From positions 434,001 to 498,000 of the forward strand of contig NZ_CP015520.1 of assembly GCF_001647085.1 (NCBI RefSeq): a stretch of 64,000 nt of DNA, written 5' to 3'. Positions 29,799 through 40,883 of the stretch are shown here, in pieces; within the stretch, counting starts at the first letter, position 1; each line of letters begins with the position of its first letter. Both the position numbers and the translations under genes were made by a program. Below the pieces are notes generated by a model. The model made no database searches, had not been told where the DNA came from, and worked only from the letters and a program-made list of their open reading frames with translations. This stretch comes from Thermococcus piezophilus (lineage in GTDB: Archaea; Methanobacteriota_B; Thermococci; Thermococcales; Thermococcaceae).

Positions 29799-29824
29799 GT
29801 CAATCCACCTATGCACGGTCCTCA
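29799..29824 (-). repeat. 23S rRNA processing stem, 5' arm
   Basis: Inverted partner of 26694-26720, lying between tRNA-Ala and mature 23S. Confidence 0.8.
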
Positions 29825-29891
29825 TCGTGACCCCTGTTCGGAGCCTAGGACCCTTCCACCCCGAGCTGTGCTCGGGATGTGCACCTCTTCG

Positions 29892-29968
29892 TGGTGGACC
29901 GGCCGGGATTCGAACCCGGGGCCTTCGGCTTGCAAAGCCGACGCTCTCCCAGGCTGAGCTACCGGCCC
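29892..29968 (-). tRNA. tRNA-Ala (anticodon TGC) in the 16S-23S spacer
   Basis: Acceptor GGGCCGG pairs with CCGGTCC, discriminator A, CCA encoded. Anticodon stem TCGGC/GCCGA with loop TTTGCAA gives TGC. T arm CCCGGGTTCGAATCCCGG. Position between 16S and 23S is the usual euryarchaeal arrangement. Confidence 0.97.
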
Positions 29969-29974
29969 ACGGAT

Positions 29975-30009
29975 GGCAGGCCCGACATCCCTTAAACCCC
30001 CCGGACGGA
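29975..30009 (-). repeat. 16S rRNA processing stem, 3' arm
   Basis: GGCAGGCCCGACATCCC ... CCCCGGACGGA is the inverted partner of 31557-31592. Together they bracket the 16S gene and form the long precursor helix with the bulge-helix-bulge cleavage site. Confidence 0.8.
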
Positions 30010-30020
30010 TTTCCAGCGAT

Positions 30021-31507
<1,487 letters not shown>

Positions 31508-31556
31508 TAAGCAAGGAGTACGGCCGGTGGGACTTCCCATGGCGGGAAGTACCAAA

Positions 31557-31592
31557 TTCCGTCCGGGGTTTAGTCGGGATGTCGGGCCTGCC
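31557..31592 (-). repeat. 16S rRNA processing stem, 5' arm
   Basis: TTCCGTCCGGGGTTTAGTCGGGATGTCGGGCCTGCC on the plus strand (in two blocks) complements 29975-30009. Confidence 0.8.
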
Positions 31593-31800
31593 TTACCCCC
31601 GAGGGGTCCGCCTTTCGGCGTTTCCTCGGGAGCGCACCTCTTGTGACCCAGGCTGGAGGGCGGGGTTCATCTTGGGTGCTTTGCACCCTTTCCCCCCGAC
31701 GCCGCCGTCTGGCGCCTGGGTGTTCCGCGCCCTGTTTGGGCGCTCCACCCAATAGGGGCGAACTCCAACAGTGAAAAATTTTTGCAAAACCTTTGAGGGG
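31593..31800 (-). other. GC-rich structured 5' leader of the rRNA transcript
   Basis: About 200 bases of strongly GC-rich DNA between the rRNA promoter and the 16S processing stem, contrasting with the AT-rich DNA upstream. Hairpins are evident: CCCGAGG ... CCTCGGG enclosing a GCC-GAAA-GGC stem (31598-31630) and GGGTGC-TTT-GCACCC (31674-31688). GC content of this level in a hyperthermophile usually marks stable RNA. I found no SRP RNA or RNase P RNA hallmarks, so it is either leader structure or an unrecognised RNA. Confidence 0.5.
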
Positions 31801-31820
31801 GCAGATTTTTGAAAAAGAAG

Positions 31821-31838
31821 ATGTTAAAAAGCGTTTCA
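31821..31838 (-). promoter_or_regulatory. Putative rRNA operon promoter
   Basis: Minus strand TTTGAAACGCTTTTTAACAT, a BRE-like purine stretch followed by a TATA-like element, placed before the GC-rich leader. A second AT-rich run (AAAATTTTTGAATTTTTG) lies immediately upstream. Confidence 0.45.
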
Positions 31839-31863
31839 AAAATTCAAAAATTTTAACATAAAA

Positions 31864-32199
31864 ATGATAAACCATTGGGAAGCTCCCATCCACTCCCTCA
31901 ACTCCCAGAGTTATGTGGTGAAGCATCATGGCGTGAGAGAGAAGCCAGCACGTATGGCATCCATCATACTCATCCTGATGGCCGAGTTGGTAATCCTGCT
32001 GTTGCTTACCTACGGAAGCCTCGGCCACTGGATACTGGACTTTCTGGCACTCGTCCCACTGCCCCTCAAAAAATATCCTCCTGACAAACTGAACGACGTG
32101 CGTTTACGTTGAGGAGTATCTCACAGGCTACCGTTGCATACTGAAGGTTTTCGAGAGAAAATGCAAAGAGAGATTTGAAAGGGTCGTGAAGAAGAGTTA
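31864..32199 (+). other. Short ORF with possible frameshift, unknown; otherwise intergenic
   Basis: An 82-codon frame from 31864 contains one hydrophobic segment (ASIILILMAELVILLLLTYG) and ends at 32112. In the next frame a protein-like tail ([28 protein letters not shown]) continues to TAA at 32199. Joined by one frameshift near 32100 they would encode about 110 residues. No ribosome site of note precedes the ATG. It could be a relic of a small membrane protein or chance. Confidence 0.3.
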
Positions 32200-33036
32200 A
32201 AGCGCCAGTATATCAGGCACGATGCTTATCCTCGAAACCGGCGTCGGTATGGTGTTCGTAACCGCGAGCTCGTCAACGGCTCTGCTGACGCGCTCAATAG
32301 CGCCCTCGGCAAAGACACCGTGGGTTGCCGCAACGAATATCTTTTCGGCCCCCCTCGCTCTGAGCAGGTTGGCTGCCTTAACCATCGTCCCGCCCGTGCT
32401 GATGATGTCATCAACTATGAGGACGTTCTTCCCGACCACGTCTATATCCACGGGCCACATCTTCACTTCCCTCGGCGAAACGCGCTTCTTCTCAAAGTGG
32501 CTGTACTCAAGGCCGAGCTTTTCCGCCACAGCTCTGGCCCTCGCGCGCGCGCCCTTATCGGGGGCAAGGACTACACCATCGCCGAGCTTATCCTTGAAGT
32601 ACTCAGCTATTGCTCTCGCTGGAGAAAGGTTAACAGCCTTCCCAGGGAAGAACCTCAAGGTTTCGGGGTTGTGTAGGTCGAAGACGTAGAGCTCGTCGTA
32701 GTAGAGACCTATCTCCCTCATTATTGCCCTAACACTTATCGGCTCGCCCTCCTTGGTGACCCTATCCTGCCTTGAGTATGCCAAGTAAGGAACAACGGCC
32801 CTAAGCTTGGTGAACCCCCTCTCGCGGAGGGCATCACCGATGAGAAGGAGCTCGATGAGATTCTCGTCTTGGGGCTTAAAAGTGGACTGCACCACCAAAG
32901 CCTCATCGCCAGAGCCGAGGACTCTGACGTATTTTTCCCCATCTGGGAACTTCTTTATCTCAACCTCAACGAGTTCCCCGCCGAGAGCTCTAACCTCTTC
33001 CTCAAGGTGCCCCGCACCGCTTCCAACGACGATCAT
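32197..33036 (-). CDS. prs: Ribose-phosphate pyrophosphokinase
   Basis: 279 residues from ATG 33036 ([10 protein letters not shown]), with GAGGTGATTGAT upstream. Motifs: [16 protein letters not shown] (flexible ATP loop), [11 protein letters not shown], and the PRPP-binding [18 protein letters not shown]. Makes PRPP from ribose 5-phosphate and ATP for purine, pyrimidine, histidine and nucleotide salvage. Archaeal Prs of this length lacks bacterial-type allosteric additions. TATA GGGTTTATAAAGC at 33087-33099. Confidence 0.96.
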   Translation of the reverse strand: MIVVGSGAGHLEEEVRALGGELVEVEIKKFPDGEKYVRVLGSGDEALVVQSTFKPQDENLIELLLIGDALRERGFTKLRAVVPYLAYSRQDRVTKEGEPISVRAIMREIGLYYDELYVFDLHNPETLRFFPGKAVNLSPARAIAEYFKDKLGDGVVLAPDKGARARARAVAEKLGLEYSHFEKKRVSPREVKMWPVDIDVVGKNVLIVDDIISTGGTMVKAANLLRARGAEKIFVAATHGVFAEGAIERVSRAVDELAVTNTIPTPVSRISIVPDILAL

Positions 33037-33086
33037 ATCAATCACCTCGTAACCGTGAAATCTTGCCGTTTCCATGTTTAATCTCT

Positions 33087-33099
33087 GCTTTATAAACCC
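33087..33099 (-). promoter_or_regulatory. TATA box of prs
   Basis: Minus strand GGGTTTATAAAGC, about 55 bases before the ATG. Confidence 0.6.
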
Positions 33100-33103
33100 A
33101 CCG

Positions 33104-33808
33104 TCATGCTAAAAGAACGGCAATTATTCCTGCCAGGAAGATGCCGTCGAAGGTTCCAGCACCGCCGATACTCACCATCGGTGCGCCGAGGTTCTTGATT
33201 TTATTCCAGTTCATCAAATCAGCGCCGATTAAAACTCCCATCGTTCCACTCGCGTAGGCCACCAGTGGGGGATTGCCGTCTCCCAAGAAAAGTGCCAGAA
33301 TAACTGCCATTAGTGGTGGGAACAACATCGGCATCGCTATTCCAAGACCCTTAACCGGTTTTGCAACGGCGTTGCTGAACAGCGAGGCGATTGCTATGGC
33401 GACTAACGTGTTGAAGAGTAGCCCGAACTGGCCGAGGTAAATAGTCCTTAGCAGCCCGTATATGACGACGCTTAGAGGAACCAAGGCGCCGCCGACGTTT
33501 ACCGCTATTATAACCTTTCGCTCCTCCCAATCGAAGTACGGAACTGGGTAGGGTATCCCAAAGAACCTGACCTCCCTCACCCTCAAGACGGGCTCGTGGG
33601 AGATCTTTTCAGCTATGGGGATGTTGATGAAGCTGCCAAAAAGGGCAAAGAGAAAGAGAGCATAGGCCACCTGCGGCGGGATTCCCAGCCTCTCAAAGGC
33701 GGCCGTAACGATGCTCGAGAAGAACACGAAGAGAATCACAAAGAGGAGGAACATCACGATAAGTACGGGAATCGAGACAGGCGGAACTATAAGGCGGCGG
33801 CTATTCAT
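33104..33808 (-). CDS. DUF1614 membrane protein
   Basis: 234 residues with about seven membrane segments (first at about 12-38). Conserved features of DUF1614: [24 protein letters not shown] and the C-terminal [28 protein letters not shown], a glycine-rich loop that may line a site. Function unknown. GGGTGG supports ATG 33808 (MNSRRL) just inside the 3' end of the ASCH gene, with which it is probably co-transcribed. Confidence 0.75.
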   Translation of the reverse strand: MNSRRLIVPPVSIPVLIVMFLLFVILFVFFSSIVTAAFERLGIPPQVAYALFLFALFGSFINIPIAEKISHEPVLRVREVRFFGIPYPVPYFDWEERKVIIAVNVGGALVPLSVVIYGLLRTIYLGQFGLLFNTLVAIAIASLFSNAVAKPVKGLGIAMPMLFPPLMAVILALFLGDGNPPLVAYASGTMGVLIGADLMNWNKIKNLGAPMVSIGGAGTFDGIFLAGIIAVLLA

Positions 33809-34181
33809 CTTCATCCACCCTCACGTTGGCCCAGACCTGGGCCCCTTTGGCAATGTATACCTTAATGGGCTTCTCAAACTTCTCTGCATTGCGGAGAACC
33901 CACGCGTAGAGGGCTTTTCCGTTTGAGTAATCCACTAGGAAATCCAAATCAACGAGATGCTTGTCCCTGTGCTCAGCGAGCTCTTCGGGTGTGAAAGGCC
34001 CGAGAACCTCGACGAGTTCAGCCTTTCCCAAAGCCCTTCCTCTGTTGAGAATGAGAATCTCACCCCTCACCTTGGTTCGAGACTTCCGTATCTCCCATGT
34101 CTTCTTCCCTTCAACGATTAAGCTCGCGAAGGGCTCCTTTACTATGAGACCTTTCTTGAGGTCCGGCTCCCCCATAGGCAT
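33801..34181 (-). CDS. ASCH-domain protein
   Basis: 126 residues. ASCH features: LIVKEPFASLIVEGKKTWEIR (conserved Lys and the WEIR strand) and RGEILILNRGRALGKAELVEV. The fold is related to PUA and YTH-like domains, suggesting RNA or modified nucleotide binding. The TATA box GGTTTTATAAACTGC at 34201-34215 puts the transcript start at the ATG 34181, so the mRNA is nearly leaderless. ATG 34175 is an alternative start. Overlaps DUF1614. Confidence 0.8.
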   Translation of the reverse strand: MPMGEPDLKKGLIVKEPFASLIVEGKKTWEIRKSRTKVRGEILILNRGRALGKAELVEVLGPFTPEELAEHRDKHLVDLDFLVDYSNGKALYAWVLRNAEKFEKPIKVYIAKGAQVWANVRVDEDE

Positions 34182-34200
34182 CCAAAGGAATAGCGAAGCG

Positions 34201-34215
34201 GCAGTTTATAAAACC
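34201..34215 (-). promoter_or_regulatory. TATA box of the ASCH-DUF1614 transcript
   Basis: Minus strand GGTTTTATAAACTGC; predicts a leaderless mRNA starting at about 34182. Confidence 0.6.
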
Positions 34216-34304
34216 AACGTCAACCCTTGAAATTCCCAAAGAAAAGTGAACAATGAAAAACTTTAAGTTTACCTCACCGAACCCACTCTCTGGAGGTATT
34301 ACCG

Positions 34305-34940
34305 ATGAGGATCATCTGGTACGGACACGCGTGCTTTTGGGTCGAGACCAACGGCGTGAGACTGCTCATCGACCCCTACCCTGAGGTTGACGATGACCGA
34401 ATTGGTGAGGTTGACTACATCCTCATAACCCACGAGCACAGTGACCACTACGGAAAGGTCGAGCTGCTCTCAAGGCTCCGCAATGCGACGGTCATAGGGC
34501 CAAAGCCAGTCTACCTTATGGCTATCAGCGATGGCGTAACCAGGGTAAAGGAGATTGAAGAGGGTCAAACCCTCGAACTTGACAACGGGGTTAAAGTTAC
34601 GGCGATCTACATGGAGCACCCCTCGAGCCAGTACCCGCTTGGATACCTGATAGAGGGCGACAAGACGGTATTCCACACCGGAGATACCTATTCAGCTCCG
34701 GCCCTTCAGAGGCTCCGAGGAAATATCGATGTGCTGATGGTGCCCATAAGCGGCCGTTCAACGGCAAATGAGCGAGAGGCCACACAAATCATCGAGGACA
34801 TCAGGCCAAAGATAGTTATTCCAATGCACTACGGGGTTTACGGCGGGGGCAGCGTCGAGAAGCTCCAGGACGAGCTGAGAAAGAGGCGTGTTTGGGCTGT
34901 GGTAAAACCCCTCCAGTTCTACGAGGAGCTCTCACTTTAG
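34305..34940 (+). CDS. Metallo-beta-lactamase-fold hydrolase, UPF0173 family
   Basis: 211 residues. MBL metal motif THEHSDHYG (HxHxDH), further ligands HTGDT and PMHYG. The N-terminal [11 protein letters not shown] is typical of UPF0173. Physiological substrate unknown. GGAGGTATTACC precedes the ATG and AAAACTTTAAG at 34257-34268 is a likely TATA box. radB follows after 11 bases, suggesting an operon. Confidence 0.85.
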   Translation: MRIIWYGHACFWVETNGVRLLIDPYPEVDDDRIGEVDYILITHEHSDHYGKVELLSRLRNATVIGPKPVYLMAISDGVTRVKEIEEGQTLELDNGVKVTAIYMEHPSSQYPLGYLIEGDKTVFHTGDTYSAPALQRLRGNIDVLMVPISGRSTANEREATQIIEDIRPKIVIPMHYGVYGGGSVEKLQDELRKRRVWAVVKPLQFYEELSL

Positions 34941-34951
34941 CGGTGACCCTG

Positions 34952-35656
34952 ATGCTGACCACGGGGGTCAAATCACTCGACGAGCTATTAGGAGGCGGCA
35001 TAGCCTCCGAGGTTCTAACACAGGTTTATGGTAGCTTTGCAACTGGCAAAACTACGCTGGCGCTCCAGGTCGGACTTCTGAGTGGAGGGAAGGTCGCATA
35101 CATTGATACAGAGGGAAGTTTTTTTCCAGAGCGGCTCGCTCAAATGGCCTCAGCGTGGGGTCTTGATCCCGGCGAGACTCTTCATAGATTCATCCTCTTC
35201 ACACCGAGTGACTTCAAGGAGCAGAGACGAACGATAGGCAGCCTAAAGAGGATTATTGACAAAACGTTTTCCCTCATCGTCGTTGATTCTATAACCGCCC
35301 ACTACCGCGTCGAGGAGCAGAGGAAAAACCTGACAGCTGAATTAGGGAAGCAGTTACAGGTTCTCCTCTGGCTCGCGAGGAAGAACAGAATTCCAGTCAT
35401 CGTCATAAACCAGGTGCACTTCGACTCCCGCGCCGAGAGGCTCAAGCCGGTGGCCGAGCACACCCTCGGTTACCGCTGCAAGGACATACTGAGGTTGGAC
35501 AAGCTGAACACGCCGGGGCTAAGGGTTGCAATCCTTGAGAGGCACCGTTTTAAGCCAGAGGGCGGAATAGTCTACTTCAGGATAACGGAGAAGGGCATAG
35601 AGGACGCGCTTGAAACTGGGGAAGTCAAGAAAGAGGGCAACCTCACTCCATTCTGA
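34952..35656 (+). CDS. radB: RadB, RecA/RadA-family recombinase paralogue
   Basis: 234 residues from ATG 34952 (MLTTGVKSLDELLGGG), with GCGGTGA upstream. Walker A GSFATGKTT, Walker B in FSLIVVDSITAHYR, and RecA-core VIVINQVHFDS. It lacks the N-terminal helix-hairpin-helix domain of RadA, as RadB does. RadB has weak ATPase and no strand exchange alone; it modulates RadA and binds the Holliday junction resolvase Hjc in Pyrococcus. Follows the UPF0173 gene closely. Confidence 0.94.
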   Translation: MLTTGVKSLDELLGGGIASEVLTQVYGSFATGKTTLALQVGLLSGGKVAYIDTEGSFFPERLAQMASAWGLDPGETLHRFILFTPSDFKEQRRTIGSLKRIIDKTFSLIVVDSITAHYRVEEQRKNLTAELGKQLQVLLWLARKNRIPVIVINQVHFDSRAERLKPVAEHTLGYRCKDILRLDKLNTPGLRVAILERHRFKPEGGIVYFRITEKGIEDALETGEVKKEGNLTPF

Positions 35657-35740
35657 CTTCATGAATCCTTACCATCGCCATTTCTGGGAATTATTACTTG
35701 CACTGCGGTTTATAATAAGAGAGACATAAAAAGACCACGC

Positions 35741-37156
35741 TCAGACCTTCTCAAAGACCTCCTGCGTTATCCTCAGAACGGCCCGATAGAGCTTCTCCGT
35801 GATAATGCCCTCCTCGTAGTGCTCCGTGAGCTTCTCCTTGTCTATTATTTCCTTCTTGCCGTCGGGCCACTTGACGATGTCCACCTCGAGGTCCACGTAG
35901 CGCGCCCTGTCCGGGTAAATCTCAACTGGAGTGTTGATGTTGTAGTACTCGCCCTTCAGGTTGCCGTTCCTGTCGTAGTACCTGTGGACGAACCACCACT
36001 TTCCGGCCTCTATCTCAGTGATCACGTAGTCGCCGAACTCTATCGGCAGGTCTAGGCCGTCGTAGACCTTACCCGGCTTTAGATGGCGCTTCATGGTCAC
36101 CTTCAAGGGGTTCATTGAGACCTCCATTATCTCGCCAGGTCCGATTCTTATCCTCTGGCCGTCGGGTTTGTAGTGTTCAAGGCTGAAGAGCCAGCCCTTC
36201 CTTGGACCCTTGTTGGCTATCAGCGCCTCCCAGAGGCCCTGCTTCACCTTCTCCCTCTGGGACGGGACTTTGCTCAGAATACCCTCAGCTATCTCGACGG
36301 CGAAGCTCAGCTCGGGATCGTAGGCCTTGAGCTGGTGGTGGCCCTCGACCGTCGGAACGATCTTGTTCCTTATCTCGTCCAGCTTTTTCTTGGCTCCTCC
36401 ACCGAACTCGACCTCGTAGATGTTCCTTCCCTCGATTATAACGGACGGAGCTGTGTATGAATCGGCCTTCTTGAGCCTGTCCGCGAGCTTTGAGAGCCTT
36501 ATTATCTCGTCCCTGAGGGTGTTCCAGTCTTTGTAGGCAGCGGCCGTCCTCCAGAGGATACCCCACTCACCGAGGCCTATGCTCAGCCCGAGAATCCTCA
36601 GCCTCTCCCTCTCACCCTGGTCGCGTATTTTCCTTGAAATCTTGACGTGCCTCTGCGCCCCTATCGGCTTTGGAATCAGCACGGCGTAGTCGCCGGGGAT
36701 GGTCAGTGTAACGCTCAAGTGCGGCAGGAGGTTGTGCTTCTTCACTTGAACGAGAACCTCATCGCCCTCCATAACGTTCGGAAGTTCCTCTGCAACGACG
36801 GTTCCGATAGCACTCCCTATGTCGATATAGACGTAGCGCTCATCCCGTTTAACCACCATGCCCTTGTAGATACCGTAGATCTGATAGGGAAGCCTTCTAA
36901 AGAAAACGTCTATTAGTTCCTCCTCCAGAACTTTCCTAACTTCCTCAACCTTTGTTCCGACGAGAATAACACCATGGTGATCCTTCTTGTCGTATATGTC
37001 AACATCAAACTCGTCGTAGGTTCTGTCGAGGTTGAAGCGCTCGACGATCTTCTGGCTCGACTGGACGATACCAAAGCCCCTGTCAAGGAGCACTTTGGTC
37101 AAGGCTGTGCTGTAGATGCCCCTAACCCGAACTGAAACTCCTGTGTCTGTAGACAC
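35741..37156 (-). CDS. fau-1: FAU-1-type RNA-binding protein / ribonuclease (RNase E/G family)
   Basis: About 471 residues. The N-terminal region carries an S1-like fold typical of RNase E/G ([23 protein letters not shown]), followed by a DUF402-like C-terminal half ([36 protein letters not shown]). P. furiosus FAU-1 binds AU-rich RNA and has been implicated in 5S rRNA processing. GGTGGTGA favours GTG 37156 (SVSTDTG region) as start; an in-frame GTG at 37165 overlaps that site. It overlaps the 3' end of the upstream coiled-coil gene. Confidence 0.9.
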   Translation of the reverse strand: MSTDTGVSVRVRGIYSTALTKVLLDRGFGIVQSSQKIVERFNLDRTYDEFDVDIYDKKDHHGVILVGTKVEEVRKVLEEELIDVFFRRLPYQIYGIYKGMVVKRDERYVYIDIGSAIGTVVAEELPNVMEGDEVLVQVKKHNLLPHLSVTLTIPGDYAVLIPKPIGAQRHVKISRKIRDQGERERLRILGLSIGLGEWGILWRTAAAYKDWNTLRDEIIRLSKLADRLKKADSYTAPSVIIEGRNIYEVEFGGGAKKKLDEIRNKIVPTVEGHHQLKAYDPELSFAVEIAEGILSKVPSQREKVKQGLWEALIANKGPRKGWLFSLEHYKPDGQRIRIGPGEIMEVSMNPLKVTMKRHLKPGKVYDGLDLPIEFGDYVITEIEAGKWWFVHRYYDRNGNLKGEYYNINTPVEIYPDRARYVDLEVDIVKWPDGKKEIIDKEKLTEHYEEGIITEKLYRAVLRITQEVFEKV

Positions 37157-37868
37157 TTTCACCACCCCTCATCTTCTTTTCCACTATCCCAATGAGTGTG
37201 AGTCCCTCGAGTATCTCTCCAGCGTTCACGACGCCGCTGAGCTTCTCAACGTTTCTCGCCTCAACCCAGAGCAGGCCCCTCAAATGCCAGTCCTTCAGGG
37301 CCTCTTCAACCTTATGAACGTCACCAGGATGATAGTAAAGCCGAAATATGAAGCGCCTCATGACTCCGAGCTCAACCTCAAGCTCCTCAATTTTCCTAAG
37401 CTTGTCCATTATACTCATAGGCACCTTTTTCTCTTTTTCGCCTTCGGTTAGAAGGGTCAGTCCCTCAACCTCGGTAGCAAGTTCCTGGAGCGCTTTGCTC
37501 ACCGCGTAGTCATAAATCCTATGAAAGTGAACCAGCCTGTCCAGAACAGTGTTCAATCTAAGCCTGGCGTCATAATCGGTTGTTTTCGCCAGTAGCGACA
37601 GAACCTCCTCGAGGCGAAACTTCATCTGGTGCTCGTTCCTGTGAATCTCCTTTGCCAGCTCTTCGGCATTTCCACCAATGTATGCAAGCTCACGGTAGAG
37701 TGCCGAGGCTATCTCCCGCTTCTCTCTGGACAGTGCGTAGAGCCCCTTGATTCTCTCGAGAAGAGCCACATAATCCTTCTCCTCATAGATGGAAGGAAAC
37801 TGACGCTCAAATTCGGCGTGAAGGGCTTCAAGACGGGACAGCTTACTCCCAAGTTCCTCAACGTTCAT
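37122..37868 (-). CDS. Conserved coiled-coil protein upstream of fau-1, unknown function
   Basis: 248 residues, mainly long amphipathic helices ([39 protein letters not shown]) and no membrane segment, with a possible small folded C-terminal part ([20 protein letters not shown]). Not recognised as a named family. It overlaps the fau-1 start by about 35 bases, so the two proteins are probably made together; a role in RNA metabolism is a guess from context. Confidence 0.65.
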   Translation of the reverse strand: MNVEELGSKLSRLEALHAEFERQFPSIYEEKDYVALLERIKGLYALSREKREIASALYRELAYIGGNAEELAKEIHRNEHQMKFRLEEVLSLLAKTTDYDARLRLNTVLDRLVHFHRIYDYAVSKALQELATEVEGLTLLTEGEKEKKVPMSIMDKLRKIEELEVELGVMRRFIFRLYYHPGDVHKVEEALKDWHLRGLLWVEARNVEKLSGVVNAGEILEGLTLIGIVEKKMRGGESVYRHRSFSSG

Positions 37869-37998
37869 GCGGAAAACCCCCTAAGGATTATCTTCCCATT
37901 TCACCTACTTGTAGTTTTCGATGAGAGTTTATTAAACGAAAGTACTTACCCAAAATCTTTTTTTAAGCCAGATGGTTAATTATCCCGGGTGCTTAAAG

Positions 37999-38925
37999 AT
38001 GGTGCTCTTCGACCGTTTCGGCAGGCCAGTGACTAACCTCAGGATTTCCCTCACGAAGGACTGCAACTTCCGGTGCTTCTTCTGCCATAGAGAGGGCCAG
38101 CACTTCAACGCGAGGTTAGAGCTCACTCCAGCTGAAATCGAGAGATTGGTTAGAATAGCCTCCCACCTGGGGATAAAGAAGGTGAAACTCACCGGAGGCG
38201 AACCAACAGTTAGGGACGACATCCTGGAAATAGTACGGCGCATAAAGCCCTACGTGGCCGACCTCTCCATGACAACCAACGGGAGCCGGCTTAAGGAGCT
38301 CTCGAAGCCCTTAGCGGAGGCAGGACTGGACAGGGTCAATGTCTCCCTTCACAGTCTAAGGCCAGAGGTTTACAAGCGCATAACAGGCGTTGATATGCTT
38401 GACACGGTTCTCGAGGGTATAGACGAGGCTGTAAAGTACCTAAGCCCGGTTAAGCTTAACATGACAGTGATGAAAGGCCTCAACGACGGCGAGATATGGG
38501 ATATGATAGAGTTCGCCGCCAAAACAGGGGTAATACTCCAACTGATAGAGCTGGAAGCTCCAAAGGAGATGACCCAGACGAACTTTTTCAGGAAGTATTT
38601 CTTCCCACTAAAACCAGTGGAGCAAAAGCTGGAGGAGATGGCCATTGAGACAAAGGAACGGCAGATGCACAGAAGGAAGAAATATTTCATACCAACAGAC
38701 CATGGCATCGCAGAGGTGGAAGTAGTTCGCTCGATGCATAACACAATGTTCTGCGCCAACTGCACGAGGCTTAGAGTAACTTCCAACGGAAAGTTCAAGA
38801 CGTGTTTACTTAGGAAGAACGACCTTATCGACTTCGCTACCGCCCTCAGAAACGGGGCCAGCGACGAGGAGCTCATTGAGATTTTCAAGAAAGCAATAAG
38901 ATTGAGGGAACCATACTGGAAATAG
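37999..38925 (+). CDS. moaA: GTP 3',8-cyclase, molybdopterin cofactor synthesis
   Basis: 308 residues. Radical SAM motif [10 protein letters not shown] (C-x3-C-x2-C), GGEPTVRDD, and the second cluster/GTP site [19 protein letters not shown]. Catalyses the first step from GTP to pyranopterin, needed for the tungsten pterin of AOR (3467-5283). GGGTG precedes ATG 37999. The C-terminus PYWK lacks the GG tail of bacterial MoaA. TATA-like TTTTTTTAAG near 37955. Confidence 0.94.
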   Translation: MVLFDRFGRPVTNLRISLTKDCNFRCFFCHREGQHFNARLELTPAEIERLVRIASHLGIKKVKLTGGEPTVRDDILEIVRRIKPYVADLSMTTNGSRLKELSKPLAEAGLDRVNVSLHSLRPEVYKRITGVDMLDTVLEGIDEAVKYLSPVKLNMTVMKGLNDGEIWDMIEFAAKTGVILQLIELEAPKEMTQTNFFRKYFFPLKPVEQKLEEMAIETKERQMHRRKKYFIPTDHGIAEVEVVRSMHNTMFCANCTRLRVTSNGKFKTCLLRKNDLIDFATALRNGASDEELIEIFKKAIRLREPYWK

Positions 38926-38963
38926 TTTAATACTACTTCATCCCAAACTATAATGGTGACCCG

Positions 38964-39902
38964 ATGGAAGTCAATCCCCTGCCCCTCACAGTGGGGCTTT
39001 TGCTCCTGCTTGTAACCGCCTATGGGATACTCAGAGCTAGGCGTTACTATGGCCTCGCAGACAGTCCCACTAGACGATTTATTACCGGGCTTGAAGTGGC
39101 ATTGGTGCTCTTTGGGTTTGCCGGTGGGACCACGATGATCCTGATGGCTTTTCTCGGGGAAGGGCTATTTCTGCTGGTTGAACTTGTACTCATCACAGGA
39201 TTTTTGTTCTTGGTAGCTTTGTCCATTAGATACCTAGAGGAAGAAACCCAGGGTATATATGGCAAAAAACTCACTGGAGAGACAGGAATAAAGAAGTCAG
39301 ACGTTTTTCTCGTTGAAACAACTGAAGAAGCCAAACTTCTCCTGAAGGCCCTTGAGCGTGAGAACGTGCCAATCTTTGTCATCAGCAGACGACCAAAGGA
39401 CGACTGGACGCACAAATTCGGGATAAATCCCGAAAAATTCCTATGGCTCAGCGGAGTACCTCATAAGCATGCCGTTAACCCAAGCAGTTTGCACATCCTC
39501 AGAGAGGAATCCGTGAAATTCATGAGGAATCACGACAGGAGTGCAATTTACATAGATGGCATAGAATACCTAATGTTCTACGTGGAGTTCAATGCCATAG
39601 CAAAGTTTCTCTTCACACTTAGGGACTACGCACTCGTTAACGGTGCTTACATGATAGTCCTCGCCTCACCCTCAATCCTGGACAAAAAACAGTTCACCAT
39701 CCTTGCCAAGGAATTCAAAAAGCCCGATATAGAGGAAGTTGAGGAAATACTATCCAGTAAGGCGTTCTTTGGGAGCATAACCCGAGAGGACATGGACAAG
39801 TTAATTGGAAAAACAAAGGTTAAAAGCAGAAAAAGTGAGGAACAAACGGGAGAGGGGAATGCCAGCGATAGCGATTCCAAAGAGGGAAGCAGATCCGGTT
39901 AA
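38964..39902 (+). CDS. DUF835 membrane protein
   Basis: 312 residues. Three to four membrane segments in the first 95 residues, then a cytoplasmic DUF835 domain (SDVFLVETTEEAKLLLKAL ... IYIDGIEYLMFYVEFNAIAKFL) resembling a degenerate RecA-like or receiver fold seen in many Thermococcales proteins. The C-terminal tail is charged and low in complexity (KSRKSEEQTGEGNASDSD). GGTGAC precedes the ATG. The next gene starts inside its 3' end. Confidence 0.7.
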   Translation: MEVNPLPLTVGLLLLLVTAYGILRARRYYGLADSPTRRFITGLEVALVLFGFAGGTTMILMAFLGEGLFLLVELVLITGFLFLVALSIRYLEEETQGIYGKKLTGETGIKKSDVFLVETTEEAKLLLKALERENVPIFVISRRPKDDWTHKFGINPEKFLWLSGVPHKHAVNPSSLHILREESVKFMRNHDRSAIYIDGIEYLMFYVEFNAIAKFLFTLRDYALVNGAYMIVLASPSILDKKQFTILAKEFKKPDIEEVEEILSSKAFFGSITREDMDKLIGKTKVKSRKSEEQTGEGNASDSDSKEGSRSG

Positions 39903-40878
39903 ACGTAAGCTTAAACGGCTCGGTCTCTATGATGGAAAAAGACGTCCCAAAAGGGAAGGAGAGCTCGTTCTTCTACCGGTTTTGAATCCGGAAGAAGTGA
40001 GGAAGCTCGGCTACGAGGTTCTCGCTGTTGACCTTCCACTTAGGCCTGAGAGGCAGATTTACAAGAACCTGGAGAGCGTTTTAGCAGAGCGCCTGACTCC
40101 AGAGGAGCTCGCCCACTTGAGGCGCTACGACGTTGTGGGTGACATAGCCGTAACCCAAATCCCTCCCGAGCTGGAGCACCGTGTTGACGACATCGTCTGG
40201 GGCCTGAGAAAAGTCCATCCCTTCCTGAAGGTTATAGCCCGGAAGGGCTTCCACGAGGGGGCCTTTAGAATTCGCGACTACTCAATAATCTGGGGCGAGC
40301 ACCGCTTAGCCACGGTTCACAAGGAGAACAGAGTAATGCTGAGGGTAGATTTAAGCAAGGCCTTCTTCAACCCGCGGATGAAGGGAGAGAGATACAGACT
40401 GGCTCAGCTCGTCGAGGACGGCGAGAGGATTCTGATACCCTTCGCCGGTGTCCTTCCCTACGCATTGGTTATAGCTAGCTATAAGGCGGTGAAGATAACG
40501 GCCATCGAGCTGAATAAAGAGGCCTACAAGCTCGGCATTGAGAACCTCGAACTCAACAGGAAAAATCTCAAGGGAGAGATAGAGTTCATCCACGGCGATG
40601 CCTTTGAAATACTTCCAAAACTGACAACGTTCAACCGCGTTATAAGCCCAACGCCGAGGGGAGTGGATGCCCTAGCTCTAACCCTGAGCAGGGCCGAGAG
40701 ATGGCTCCACTACTACGACTTTGTCCACGAGGACGAAATCAGCGCCTTCAAGGAAAGAATCCTAAGGGAATGCGAGAAACTGGGAAAAGAATGCGAGGTA
40801 AGGATAAAGAAGGTCAGCGACTTCAAGCCCCACGTCTTCAAGGTCTGTGCAGATGTAAAAATCTTGGAGAAAGAATGA
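39859..40878 (+). CDS. Trm5/TYW2-family class I SAM methyltransferase-like protein
   Basis: 339 residues from ATG 39859, preceded by GGGAGAGGGG. N-terminal Trm5-like module, then a Rossmann domain: LIPFAGVLPYALVIA (SAM loop), ITAIELNKEAYKLG (acidic ribose-binding Glu) and IEFIHGDAFEILP. Trm5 makes m1G37 of tRNA, TYW2 acts in wyosine synthesis. The usual catalytic N-L-P-x motif after the fifth strand is replaced by VISPTPRGVDAL, so the reaction may differ. Overlaps the DUF835 3' end by 44 bases and ends five bases before convergent rfcL. Confidence 0.75.
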   Translation: MPAIAIPKREADPVKRKLKRLGLYDGKRRPKREGELVLLPVLNPEEVRKLGYEVLAVDLPLRPERQIYKNLESVLAERLTPEELAHLRRYDVVGDIAVTQIPPELEHRVDDIVWGLRKVHPFLKVIARKGFHEGAFRIRDYSIIWGEHRLATVHKENRVMLRVDLSKAFFNPRMKGERYRLAQLVEDGERILIPFAGVLPYALVIASYKAVKITAIELNKEAYKLGIENLELNRKNLKGEIEFIHGDAFEILPKLTTFNRVISPTPRGVDALALTLSRAERWLHYYDFVHEDEISAFKERILRECEKLGKECEVRIKKVSDFKPHVFKVCADVKILEKE

Positions 40879-40883
40879 AAAGT

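Noticed and set aside
31593-31800. SRP (7S) or RNase P RNA gene just upstream of 16S
   Set aside because: I recalled that a 7S RNA gene lies near 16S in some Thermococcus, but the SRP helix 8 hallmark (AGGTCAGG with AGCAGC) and RNase P conserved regions are not found, and the space is too short.
31864-32199. Transposase remnant upstream of prs
   Set aside because: I could not match either reading frame to a transposase motif (DDE or serine recombinase); kept only as a low-confidence ORF.
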